This document shows, in pieces, positions 42,415 to 50,570 of a stretch of 64,000 nt of DNA. Made by a program: the position numbers and the translations under genes. This DNA comes from Bacillota bacterium (GTDB lineage Bacteria; Bacillota; Bacilli; Paenibacillales; NBRC-103111). Within the stretch, counting starts at the first letter, position 1. Every line of letters begins with the position of its first letter. The stretch is taken from positions 124,001-188,000 of the forward strand of contig JAEWGW010000046.1 in the NCBI GenBank assembly GCA_023388055.1, given 5' to 3'. The notes under the pieces are model-generated. The model did not search any database, had not been told where the DNA came from, and was given only the letters and a program-made list of their open reading frames with translations.

Positions 42415-44007
42415 TTAATCCAAAAATCCGTCATCCTTGTTTAAAAAACCGAGTTGTGTGGGAGATTTCATATATTCGGAGGGGGTACATCCCACCACTT
42501 TCTTAAAAACCTGACTGAAATATTGGGGGTTATCCCCGAACCCCAGCTGCTCCGCCAGCTCAAAAATCTTCACATCCTCATTCTGGGCGATTCGTTCGGC
42601 CGCTTTTTTGACCCGCAGCTTGATCACATAGTTAGAGAATTTATCTCCGGTTTCTTTCTTGAATAGCTTGCCCAAATAATCGGCATTCATGTACAGCATC
42701 TGGTTAGCCACCCAATTCAGCGACAGCTCCGGATCAGAGATATGACTGTTTATAATATCCAGCACCTTGCCGATAATGGCCGAATGCTTTTGCTTGTTTT
42801 GCTCATAGTGCTTTTTGGCAATTTCCCTGGCCACCTGGAGGAAGGTCTGCTGAATGCCGGGCAGGGTATCCGTCTCCAGAAGCTGCACCAGCTTGTTCAT
42901 GTAACGGGTAATGTCCTCCTTGCCGCCCTGGCGGATCATGGCCATATAGCTTTGGATGATATAGGACTTGGAGGTGTGCAGGTCCTGCCGCATCTCCGCC
43001 ACCTGCTTGAACAGCCGCTGAATGGTTTCCTCGGCATGCTCGATCTGGCCGGATTTGATCTGCAGCAGGAAGCTGTCCTCATCAAACGGCAGCTCGGCAA
43101 TCACCTGCGTCTCCGGAGCCTGGATATCCCGGAGGGTGATCAGGCTTCCTTCCCCCAGATAGAAGCGGTGGTTGAGACATTCCAGCGTTTGTTTGTACAG
43201 GAGCCTCGCCTGGGCCATATCCCCCGGCTCGCTCAGGGCAATGGTCAGTCCCATCTTATAGAAGCCCTGAAAGGTCTGCCGGATGTCCGCCATCCGCTGA
43301 TAGGTTTCCTCCGGATGCCCGTTCTCCTCAATCAGCAGCAGCACCTGATGGCCTACTGTGGAGCTCAGCAGCGGCCTGTCAAGAATTTCCTCGGCGATGT
43401 TCTTGACCGCAAACAGATGCTCAAATTCAAAAGGACCTTCCAGCTGGAATAAAATCAGGCGCACCGGGCGATTCTCCCAATGCAGGTCGAACAGCTTGCA
43501 ATAATAGTCCCAGTCCTGGCTGCCGTACATTTTGTTGGTGACGAATTCCTTGAGGAACTGCTCCTTCACATGAGGCATCACCTTGTCCAGCCTGTGCTTC
43601 AAATTCTGGACAAATTGCTCCCTTCCTTCGGATTGCTGAAGATCCTCCACCAGCTCCCTCAGGGAATCCTCGATAACCGATTCATTGCAGGGTTTCAGCA
43701 GATAATGCTTAACGCCATACTGCATGGCGGTTTTGGCGTAATCGAATTCACTGAAGCCGGACAACAGGATGAAGCGGATATCGGGATTAATGGCCTTCAC
43801 CTTGGCCACCAGCTCCAGTCCGTCCATGCCGGGCATACGGATATCGCTGATGATAATGTCGGGCGGGGTAGAAACGATAAAATCCAGCGCCTCCAGCCCG
43901 TTTCGGGCTGTTCCTGCCAGCTCTGTGCCGCAGGCCTGCCAATTTACGATTTGAGAAATGCCTGTCAGGATGATGCGTTCGTCATCCACCAGCAGAACCT
44001 TATACAT
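42415..44007 (-). CDS. Response regulator, YesN/AraC type
   Basis: 530 residues. Receiver domain 1-120 with DD at 8-9, phosphoacceptor Asp55 in IIISDIRMPGMDG, and YLLKPCNE. A middle domain of ~290 residues and a C-terminal AraC double helix-turn-helix (NWVANQMLYMNADYLGKLFK and ELAEQLGFGDNPQYFSQVFK, VGCTPSEYMK) follow. ATG 44007 begins MYKVLLVDDE; the longer frame is only overlap with the kinase gene. It overlaps the kinase stop by 8 bp. Expected target is the adjacent sugar importer. Confidence 0.94.
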   Translation of the reverse strand: MYKVLLVDDERIILTGISQIVNWQACGTELAGTARNGLEALDFIVSTPPDIIISDIRMPGMDGLELVAKVKAINPDIRFILLSGFSEFDYAKTAMQYGVKHYLLKPCNESVIEDSLRELVEDLQQSEGREQFVQNLKHRLDKVMPHVKEQFLKEFVTNKMYGSQDWDYYCKLFDLHWENRPVRLILFQLEGPFEFEHLFAVKNIAEEILDRPLLSSTVGHQVLLLIEENGHPEETYQRMADIRQTFQGFYKMGLTIALSEPGDMAQARLLYKQTLECLNHRFYLGEGSLITLRDIQAPETQVIAELPFDEDSFLLQIKSGQIEHAEETIQRLFKQVAEMRQDLHTSKSYIIQSYMAMIRQGGKEDITRYMNKLVQLLETDTLPGIQQTFLQVAREIAKKHYEQNKQKHSAIIGKVLDIINSHISDPELSLNWVANQMLYMNADYLGKLFKKETGDKFSNYVIKLRVKKAAERIAQNEDVKIFELAEQLGFGDNPQYFSQVFKKVVGCTPSEYMKSPTQLGFLNKDDGFLD

Positions 44008-45793
44008 GCAGATCATCCCTTTCCAGCGGAATATGAACCAGAATACGCGTGCCCCGCTGCGGCTCGCTTTGGATCTCCAATCCGTAATGCTCCCCAAAAG
44101 CCAGCACAATCCGTTCCCGGATGTTCGCCAGTCCGATGCCGTTGCCCTTGGACTGCACCTCACCGCGGCGCACCTGCTCCAGCATATCGGAAACCATCCC
44201 CGGCCCGTTATCCTCTACGGTCACCACCAGATGGTCCAGCTCCTCCCGGGCGCGGATGGTAATATGGCAGGGATTGACCATCGGCTCAAGAGCATGATGA
44301 ATGGCATTTTCCACTAGAGGCTGCAGAGTCAGCTTTGGAATGGGACAGGAATAAAAATGCTGCGGCACCTCTTGCTCAAATACCAGACGCTCCTCAAACC
44401 GGGTCTGTTGAATGGTCAAATAATGGCGGATAATATCCAATTCCTGCCCCAAAGTGACGATGGATTCCTTTTGGCTGATGGAATTGCGCAGCAGAAACCC
44501 GAGGGATTCCACCATCCTGGAAATTTGCACCTGCCCCCCCATTTTCGCCTCCCAATTAATGGACTCCAGGGTGTTGTACAAAAAATGCGGATTAATCTGA
44601 GCCTGCAGCGCCTTAAATTGAGTTTCCTTAATGGTCAGCTGTTTGGCATAATTTTCGTGGATCAGCTCGTCAATCTGCTGGATCATAATCCTGAAGGTCC
44701 GGTGCAGCTGCCCGATCTCATCCTTGTTCAGGTTGTTACCCGCCGTCAGATCAGCAATTCCATCCGTGGTGAAATCCCCCTTCTGCACCTGCTTCATTCT
44801 GCCGATGAGCTCCTCGATGGGGCCTGTTATCCCCTGAGCCACCCGGAAGGCAACCAGAATGATCGCCAGCATACTGGCGGAAAAAACCGCAATCAGCAGA
44901 TTCTTCATCCATGAAATCCGCTCGAATATTGTATCAAAGGGAATGATGCTGGAGTAAATCCAGCCGGTATAGCCGGAAATCATCTGGGACACGAAGATTT
45001 TGTGACCGTTTTCATTCCGCACCTCATAATCATGGGTCAGGGGCGTATGAAGATAGTCTCGCTGGGCCCCTACCAAGGAGTCCTTTCCGGAAAAAATCAG
45101 TCCCTTGTCCGTCGAAATTAATAGCTCACCGGAAGCTAGCTCCGATCCGGCGGCAATATCATGGACAATCTCGTTCATGCGGATGCGGACCACCAGTACA
45201 CCAAGTGTCTCCAGGTCCAACCTGAGATTGGAGTTATAGGAACGGATGAGCCGGGTCGCCACCAGGTACGGATCCCCTTGCATGGATATCATCCACCGCA
45301 GTCCGCCTTCTCCTTCGTTGGCTTCGTTCCAAATGCCGCGTTTGTATTCCTCCGTCCACACCGCTTCCCGGCCGGCCGAAATAATGTTGCCCGACAAATC
45401 CATTATATCGGCCGTGGCGACATATTTTTCGGACCCTGCAAACTGGACCAGGCGGAGGATCATATCATCGCGGATTTTGTGGCGCTCATAATTCATTTCA
45501 GAGGGATCAGCTCTCAACGCGTTCAGCTTACTTTGGATCGTAGGGTCGGTGGCAATATTGAAGCTGGTATTTTCAATGCCTCTCAGCTCATTCTCAATAC
45601 TGTTGGCCGTCAAATTCAGCATCTGCGAGGACCGTTCGTAAATTTGCCTGTCATAAATCGAATAGGCGTATTGAAGCACGCCATAGGTCAGCATGATACA
45701 GCCTATCATAATGGAGAACAGCATAATGAACAGCTTCAGCTTAATCCGCAGATTGCGGTAAAATTGTGTGACGGAATGGAATAGCCTTCTCAT
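44000..45793 (-). CDS. Sensor histidine kinase, YesM type
   Basis: 597 residues. Membrane helices near 19-42 and 298-319 bracket the extracytoplasmic sensing domain. HAMP lies at about 320-375. Phosphorylated His403 is in QAQINPHFLYNTLES; the ATP site shows LTLQPLVENAIHHAL and VEDNGPGM with GIGLANIRERI. ATG 45793 follows AAGGGGTGGA; a longer in-frame start at 45841 lacks a site and would add a short polar tail. First gene of the kinase-regulator-binding-protein set. Confidence 0.94.
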   Translation of the reverse strand: MRRLFHSVTQFYRNLRIKLKLFIMLFSIMIGCIMLTYGVLQYAYSIYDRQIYERSSQMLNLTANSIENELRGIENTSFNIATDPTIQSKLNALRADPSEMNYERHKIRDDMILRLVQFAGSEKYVATADIMDLSGNIISAGREAVWTEEYKRGIWNEANEGEGGLRWMISMQGDPYLVATRLIRSYNSNLRLDLETLGVLVVRIRMNEIVHDIAAGSELASGELLISTDKGLIFSGKDSLVGAQRDYLHTPLTHDYEVRNENGHKIFVSQMISGYTGWIYSSIIPFDTIFERISWMKNLLIAVFSASMLAIILVAFRVAQGITGPIEELIGRMKQVQKGDFTTDGIADLTAGNNLNKDEIGQLHRTFRIMIQQIDELIHENYAKQLTIKETQFKALQAQINPHFLYNTLESINWEAKMGGQVQISRMVESLGFLLRNSISQKESIVTLGQELDIIRHYLTIQQTRFEERLVFEQEVPQHFYSCPIPKLTLQPLVENAIHHALEPMVNPCHITIRAREELDHLVVTVEDNGPGMVSDMLEQVRRGEVQSKGNGIGLANIRERIVLAFGEHYGLEIQSEPQRGTRILVHIPLERDDLHV

Positions 45794-45892
45794 GATCCAC
45801 CCCTTTTCCGGATGCTTATCCATAGATATTCCCATTTTCATTATACCGGAACCATACGGCTGTCCAAAGGGAAAAAGCAGTGCCGATTGTTA

Positions 45893-45936
45893 AAAAAGCC
45901 GACTCGAAGCATCCGGATGGATGTCGAGCGGCTTCT
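45893..45936 (-). terminator. Terminator of the gamma-glutamyltransferase gene
   Basis: On the minus strand GAAGCCGCTCGA ... TCGAGTCGGCTT with inner ATCC/GGAT, followed by TTTTTT; 33 bp after the stop codon. Confidence 0.85.
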
Positions 45937-45968
45937 ACCACGGCGTGGGCCTTCCAATTATTTGTTTG

Positions 45969-47555
45969 TCACCAACCGATGACGGAGCCGTCGCTGCGCG
46001 GGTCTGTCCCTCCCGACAGGCAGCCGTTTTCAATGATCCGGATGGCATGAGCATGGCCCATACGCCCGTCGACGGGCTTCACTATTTTCACCTGATGTCC
46101 CGCCTGCCTCAGCTTGTCGATGGTATCACCCGTTATCCGTTTTTCCAGTCTCAGCTCCGTAGCCGGCTCTCCCCGGGTTCTTCCCCACATCCAACGGGGC
46201 TCAAGAATCGCCTCTTGCGGATCCATCCCGTAATCAATCATCCGGGTGAGAATCGCTGTTTGGGTTTGCGCTTGCCCGTCGCCTCCCTGGGCACCGTACA
46301 GGATAGCCGGTTTTCCATCCCGCAGAGCCATTGCAGGCATCAGGGAATGAAGGCTGCGTTTTCCCGGCTCCAGGATGTTGAGATGCTGCAGGTCCAAGCT
46401 GAATTGGGCACCCTGGTTATGCAGCAGGATACCCGTATCCCCTGCCATCACCAGAGAACCGAATTCAACAGCAAGACCCTGCATGAAGGAAACCGCATTG
46501 CCTTCCTTGTCTGTCACAGCCGCATAAACCGAATCCTCCGCCAAGGCGTTTGGCTTCAGGTCTGCGGCAAGGTTTTTGCCCATAGCGGCAAATCGGGTAA
46601 GCCCATAATCCTTGGACAGCAGCTTCTCCATTGAAGCGGGATTGAATCCGGGATCGGTGAGAGCGAGGTCCCGGTCCCGGATGCCAGCCTTTACGGCTTC
46701 CACCAATAGATGATAATACTCGTAAGAGCCATGAGGAATGGCGCTTATGTCCTTGTGTTCAAGAATGTGCAGCGCCAGAATCCCGGCAATCCCCTGAGAG
46801 TTGGGCGGAGCCTGGCAGATCTCATAACCTCTGTAGCTGCCGGTGACAGGGGTTGTCCACTCCCCGCTATGGGCAGCGAAATCCTCCATGGTCAGCAGAC
46901 CTCCTTGGGTCTGCAAGGATTCCGTTATGGTCCGGGCCAGCTCACCTTGATAAAAAGACTCTACCCCGTCAGCCGCCAGCTTCCGCAGACTTTCCCCCAG
47001 CTGGCGCTGAACCAGCCTCGTGCCGGCCTGGGGAATCTTCCCGCCGGGCAGATACACCCGGGCTGTGCCGCTGTGCATGGACAGCATCAGCGCCTGTTCC
47101 GCCAGCGCTCCGTGCAGATGCGCAGCTACAGGCATTCCATTGGCAGCGTAACCGATGGCCGGCTCCAGCACCTCCGCCAGTTTCATTGTGCCATACTCCT
47201 GAAGCAACGCCTGCCAGCCGTCCACCATTCCCGGCACTGTTAAGACGCTTTTGGGGCCTTGGGAGGGAATAAGGAGCTGCCCGGCAAATTGCTCGCGGGT
47301 AACCAGATGGCCGGACCGGCCGCTTGCATTGTACAGCCGTGGAGCTTCGTCCCCACGGGAATAGGTCATCCAAAAGGCATCCCCGCCCAATCCGGCCAGA
47401 TGCGGATACACCACCGCCAGACAGGCGCTTACAGCCACCGCAGCATCAAAAGCATTGCCGCCTTGCATCAGCATTTTCGCTCCGGCGGCAGAGGCCAGAT
47501 GATGAGGGCTTACAACCATCGCTTCCGTGCCCGACACAGCTTTAAGGCTCATCAT
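45969..47555 (-). CDS. Gamma-glutamyltransferase-family protein (YwrD-like)
   Basis: 528-residue Ntn-hydrolase. The large-subunit part begins VVSPHHLASAAGAKMLMQGG and GNAFDAAVAVSACLAVVYPH; GLGGDAFWM and GRSGHLVT follow. The residue expected at the autoprocessing and catalytic position is normally Thr; alignment by eye of EDSVYAAVTDKEGNAVSF with DTIYF or TTHYS forms puts Ser342 there. The oxyanion GG motif is the YGAQGGDGQAQ block. No signal peptide is seen, unlike secreted Ggt, as in cytoplasmic YwrD-like members. Activity on glutathione is therefore unsure. TAGTTGGTCAA-type weak site; start 47555 or the Met at 47552. Confidence 0.88.
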   Translation of the reverse strand: MMSLKAVSGTEAMVVSPHHLASAAGAKMLMQGGNAFDAAVAVSACLAVVYPHLAGLGGDAFWMTYSRGDEAPRLYNASGRSGHLVTREQFAGQLLIPSQGPKSVLTVPGMVDGWQALLQEYGTMKLAEVLEPAIGYAANGMPVAAHLHGALAEQALMLSMHSGTARVYLPGGKIPQAGTRLVQRQLGESLRKLAADGVESFYQGELARTITESLQTQGGLLTMEDFAAHSGEWTTPVTGSYRGYEICQAPPNSQGIAGILALHILEHKDISAIPHGSYEYYHLLVEAVKAGIRDRDLALTDPGFNPASMEKLLSKDYGLTRFAAMGKNLAADLKPNALAEDSVYAAVTDKEGNAVSFMQGLAVEFGSLVMAGDTGILLHNQGAQFSLDLQHLNILEPGKRSLHSLMPAMALRDGKPAILYGAQGGDGQAQTQTAILTRMIDYGMDPQEAILEPRWMWGRTRGEPATELRLEKRITGDTIDKLRQAGHQVKIVKPVDGRMGHAHAIRIIENGCLSGGTDPRSDGSVIGW

Positions 47556-47726
47556 TTGACCAACTCCTTGTGCTATGCTTCTTATTTAAAATAATAATCG
47601 TTGTTCAAGTTTTTTTCATCTTTTCGGGGTCAAATCTGGAAAAAAACGGGCTTCAGAGGGTGATTAGGGGGTTTGCTCCCCCTTGTTGTCCATTATCCCC
47701 TTTGCTCAGGAGAACCCAGGACTCTT

Positions 47727-47964
47727 AGCTACTCTACTCTTTTGTCTTTTCTCTTTTCTCTTTTCTCTTTTCTCTTTTCTCTCTTCTATCTACTCTTTTC
47801 TCTTTTCTCTTTTCTCTTTTCTCTTTTCTCTCTTCTCTCTACTCTTTTCTCTCTTCTCACTTCTTTCTTCTCACTTCTTTCTTCTCTCTTCTCTCTTCTC
47901 ACTTATATTCTTACTCCTTTTCTCTCTTCTCACTTATGTTCTCTCTTCCCTCTTCTCTTCTTTA
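47727..47964. repeat. Polypyrimidine heptamer tract
   Basis: About 235 bp of almost pure C/T on the plus strand with period-7 CTCTTTT units at the left (47745-47830) grading into CTTCTCTCTTCTCA units, and scattered A. It lies 170-410 bp upstream of ggt. Length and periodicity suggest slippage growth. Frames through it encode only Leu/Phe/Ser repeats and are not genes. The rest of the 47556-48256 gap shows the gcvH terminator and a short GT-rich repeat. Confidence 0.8.
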
Positions 47965-48125
47965 ACCAATAGTTCTTGCCGTCTTCTCACGCCAGCTCTT
48001 CACGGTTAGCCCAGTCTTTGTTTTTTCCATTACCTCTTCACTCTAAACACTGGTTACTTTCACTTGTGCCAATCCTGAGCGAAGGGGAGAGTAATCGACA
48101 AGGGGGGAAATACCCTATTTACAGC

Positions 48126-48170
48126 ACAAAACACCGTCGCCGCTTCCCGAAGGAAGTGCAAACGGTGTTT
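48126..48170 (-). terminator. Probable gcvH terminator
   Basis: AAACACCGT (48129-48137) pairs with ACGGTGTTT (48162-48170), with inner CTTCC/GGAAG around a CGAA loop; the minus-strand product ends GTGTTTTG. Confidence 0.6.
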
Positions 48171-48191
48171 CGCGTCAGTCTATGCTTGTTG

Positions 48192-48239
48192 TGTGTGCTC
48201 AGTGTGCCGGTGTGTGCTCGGTGTGCCGGTGTGTGTTCG
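48192..48239. repeat. Short 19-bp GT-rich tandem repeat
   Basis: TGTGTGCTCAGTGTGCCGG and TGTGTGCTCGGTGTGCCGG followed by half a unit, 18 bp after the gcvH stop. Confidence 0.7.
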
Positions 48240-48256
48240 ATATAAGCTTATAGCTA

Positions 48257-48643
48257 CTATTCCACCAAAGCCTTATAGGCTGCGGGCTCCAGCAAGCCGG
48301 CAACCGCTGCCGCGGCGCCGTCCACCTGGATTTCCGCAATCCACCCGCCTTCATAAGGCTCCGCATTCACCAGCTCCGGCTGATCCAGCAGAGCTTCGTT
48401 CACCTTGACCACCTTGCCGCCAACGGGGCTGTAAAGGTCGGATACTGTTTTTACCGATTCAATGGACCCCAGACTGTCACCCGGTGCAATAGCTGCGCCG
48501 ATCTCGGGCAGTTCCACAAACACGATATCCCCCAGTTGGATTTGCGCGTAATCTGTGATTCCGACGCGCACTGTGTTTTCGTCAGCAGCCAGCGCCCATT
48601 CATGCTCTTCGGTATAACCCAGTCCTTCTCTGATCTCACTCAT
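48257..48643 (-). CDS. gcvH: Glycine cleavage system H protein
   Basis: 128-residue lipoyl carrier of the glycine cleavage system; moves the aminomethyl group from P protein to T protein. The lipoylated lysine is Lys65 in SIESVKTVSDLYSP. N-terminal GLGYTEEHEWALA and mid ITDYAQIQLGDIVFVELPE are standard. It lies 466 bp downstream of gcvPB on the same strand, separated by two kinds of repeat, so it may have its own promoter. Length and motifs are normal for an active protein. Confidence 0.96.
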   Translation of the reverse strand: MSEIREGLGYTEEHEWALAADENTVRVGITDYAQIQLGDIVFVELPEIGAAIAPGDSLGSIESVKTVSDLYSPVGGKVVKVNEALLDQPELVNAEPYEGGWIAEIQVDGAAAAVAGLLEPAAYKALVE

Positions 48644-48751
48644 TTTCCTACGCCTCCTCGTTTCGCCTTGCTTTGTCTATTGTCTTCGCTGCCGGATGCC
48701 CAATTCCCTGCCGCTGGCGTCTCCTGCATCGCCAAAAGCCCACTCCGCATT

Positions 48752-48936
48752 CTTACGGACTCAGCAGCTCTTATTTGGCCCAAAATTACCGTTTAGGCAA
48801 CGTAACGGACCGGAGCGCCGCTATTTGCCGCGAAAACTCCTGATTGGAGACAATTCGGTGCGAATAGCGGCTCTGGTGTCCGTAAGATTTCCTGCACGCC
48901 ACTTTCGAGCGAAATAAAGGCTGTGCGGTCCGTTAG
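48752..48936. repeat. Quartet intergenic repeat, locus 5 (ACGGAC subtype)
   Basis: Forward units 48752-48781 and 48802-48831; inverted units 48860-48886 and 48909-48936. Unit form is TWACGGAC-(5-8 nt)-GCCGCTATTTG with one unit degenerate (CTCTTATTTG). TATT ends face inward. It ends 1 bp before the 19-bp tandem array. Confidence 0.8.
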
Positions 48937-48937
48937 C

Positions 48938-49100
48938 CGACGTTAGTGACGGCACCCGACGTTAGTGACGGCACCCGACGTTAGTGACGGTACCCGACGT
49001 TAGTTACGGCACCCAACGTTAGTGACAGCACCCAATGTTAGTGACAGCACCCAATGTTAGTGACAGCACCCGACGTTAGTGACAGCACCCGACGTTAGTT
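48938..49100. repeat. 19-bp tandem array behind gcvPB
   Basis: Eight full copies and one partial copy of CGACGTTAGTGACGGCACC, directly abutting, with point variants (CAATGTTAGTGACAGCACC in copies 6-7). It ends 9 bp before the gcvPB stop. The word CGTTAG is shared with the end of the adjacent quartet unit, so the array may have grown from it. Confidence 0.9.
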
Positions 49101-49109
49101 GGAAGCCTT

Positions 49110-50570
49110 TTACCCGCAGGTACAGTTCAGGACGGGCTTCCGGGCTGCTGTTGTTTCGTCCAGCCGCTTTACCACGGTTTCGTATGGGGCATTTTTGACC
49201 AGCTCAGGGTCGTGGGCAGCTTCCTCCACAATTTGAATCATGGTGTCGATAAAGCCGTCCAGCGTCTCCTTGCTTTCCGTCTCCGTGGGTTCGATCATGA
49301 TGCACTCCTCCACGTTAAGCGGAAAATAAATGGTCGGCGGATGATAGCCGAAATCCAGCAGCCGTTTGGCCACATCCAGCGTACGGACGCCATATTGCTT
49401 CAGATTTTTGCCGGAGAGGACAAATTCATGCTTGCACACACCCGGATACGGCACATAGAAGTAAGGCTCCAGCCGCTTGCGCATATAGTTGGCGTTCAAC
49501 ACCGCACATTCGGACACCCGCTTGAGCCCCTCCGGCCCGTAGGAGCGGATGTACGCATACGCCCGCACCAGAATGCCGAAGTTGCCGTAATAGGATTTCA
49601 CCCGGCCTATGGATGCCGGACGGTCCCAATCCCAGTAGTAGGTGCCGTCCTCTGCACGGCGGCCTACAACCGGCTTCGGCAGAAAGGGAACCAGCTTTTC
49701 CTTTACGCCTACGGGTCCCGCTCCGGGACCTCCGCCGCCATGGGGAGTGCTCATGGTTTTGTGCAAATTGAGATGCACCACATCAAAGCCCATGTCCCCC
49801 GGCCGTGTGATTCCCATGATGGCGTTGGAATTGGCCCCGTCGTAATACAGCAGGCCACCCGCCTCATGGACAATCTCGGCAATCTCCACGATATGGCGCT
49901 CGAACAGCCCCAAGGTGCTGGGGTTGGTCAGCATCAGCGCGGCGGTGTCGGAGCCAACCGCAGCCCGCAGCGCCTCCAAGTCCACCATCCCGCCGGCGTC
50001 GGAGGGAATGGTCAGTGTTTCGAAGCCGGCGGTGGTGGCGCTGGCCGGATTAGTACCGTGGGACGAGTCCGGCACCAGCACCTTGGTGCGGCGTTCGCCG
50101 CGGCTTTCGTGGTAGGCGCGAATGAGCATCAGCCCCGTCCATTCGCCATGGGCGCCGGCCGCAGGCTGCAGAGTCACCGCATCCATGCCGGTGAGCGCGG
50201 CCAAATCCTGCTGCAGCGTGAAGAGCAGCTCCAGCGCCCCTTGGACGGAGGACTCCGGCTGATATGGATGGATCCGGGCAAAGCCGGGCAGCCGGGCGGC
50301 GTCCTCATTCAGCTTGGGATTATATTTCATGGTGCAGGAGCCCAACGGGTAAAAGCCGTTGTCCACACCGAAGTTCCGGCGGGACAGCTCTGTATAGTGG
50401 CGGACCACGTCCACCTCCGACACCTCGGGCAGCGCGGCGGGAACGGTACGCAGCAGACTGCCGGGAATTCCTTCGGCCGGGTCAGCCTCGGGGACGTCGC
50501 ATTCGGGCAGCGAATAGGCGGTTCTGCCCGGCTTGCTCAATTCAAAGATCAGCGCTTTTTCCGGTTTCAT
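49110..50570 (-). CDS. gcvPB: Glycine dehydrogenase (decarboxylating) subunit 2
   Basis: 486-residue C-terminal half of P protein. PLP-binding Lys271 is in VVHLNLHKTMSTPHGGGGPG; GSCTMKYNPKLNED and PAAGAHGEWTGLM are further standard blocks. Pairs with GcvPA to decarboxylate glycine and load the H protein. ATG 50570 overlaps the gcvPA stop (ATGA) with GGAGG 7 nt before it; the TTG at 50576 is less likely. The C-terminal end has two cysteines (LNCTCG), as in many Firmicute forms. Confidence 0.96.
   Translation of the reverse strand: MKPEKALIFELSKPGRTAYSLPECDVPEADPAEGIPGSLLRTVPAALPEVSEVDVVRHYTELSRRNFGVDNGFYPLGSCTMKYNPKLNEDAARLPGFARIHPYQPESSVQGALELLFTLQQDLAALTGMDAVTLQPAAGAHGEWTGLMLIRAYHESRGERRTKVLVPDSSHGTNPASATTAGFETLTIPSDAGGMVDLEALRAAVGSDTAALMLTNPSTLGLFERHIVEIAEIVHEAGGLLYYDGANSNAIMGITRPGDMGFDVVHLNLHKTMSTPHGGGGPGAGPVGVKEKLVPFLPKPVVGRRAEDGTYYWDWDRPASIGRVKSYYGNFGILVRAYAYIRSYGPEGLKRVSECAVLNANYMRKRLEPYFYVPYPGVCKHEFVLSGKNLKQYGVRTLDVAKRLLDFGYHPPTIYFPLNVEECIMIEPTETESKETLDGFIDTMIQIVEEAAHDPELVKNAPYETVVKRLDETTAARKPVLNCTCG

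Noticed and set aside
47673..48009. Plus-strand frames rich in Leu/Phe/Ser
   Set aside because: They are translations of the pyrimidine repeat tract, with no ribosome site or family.
48938..49100. CRISPR array
   Set aside because: The 19-bp units abut directly without spacers, and there are no cas genes.
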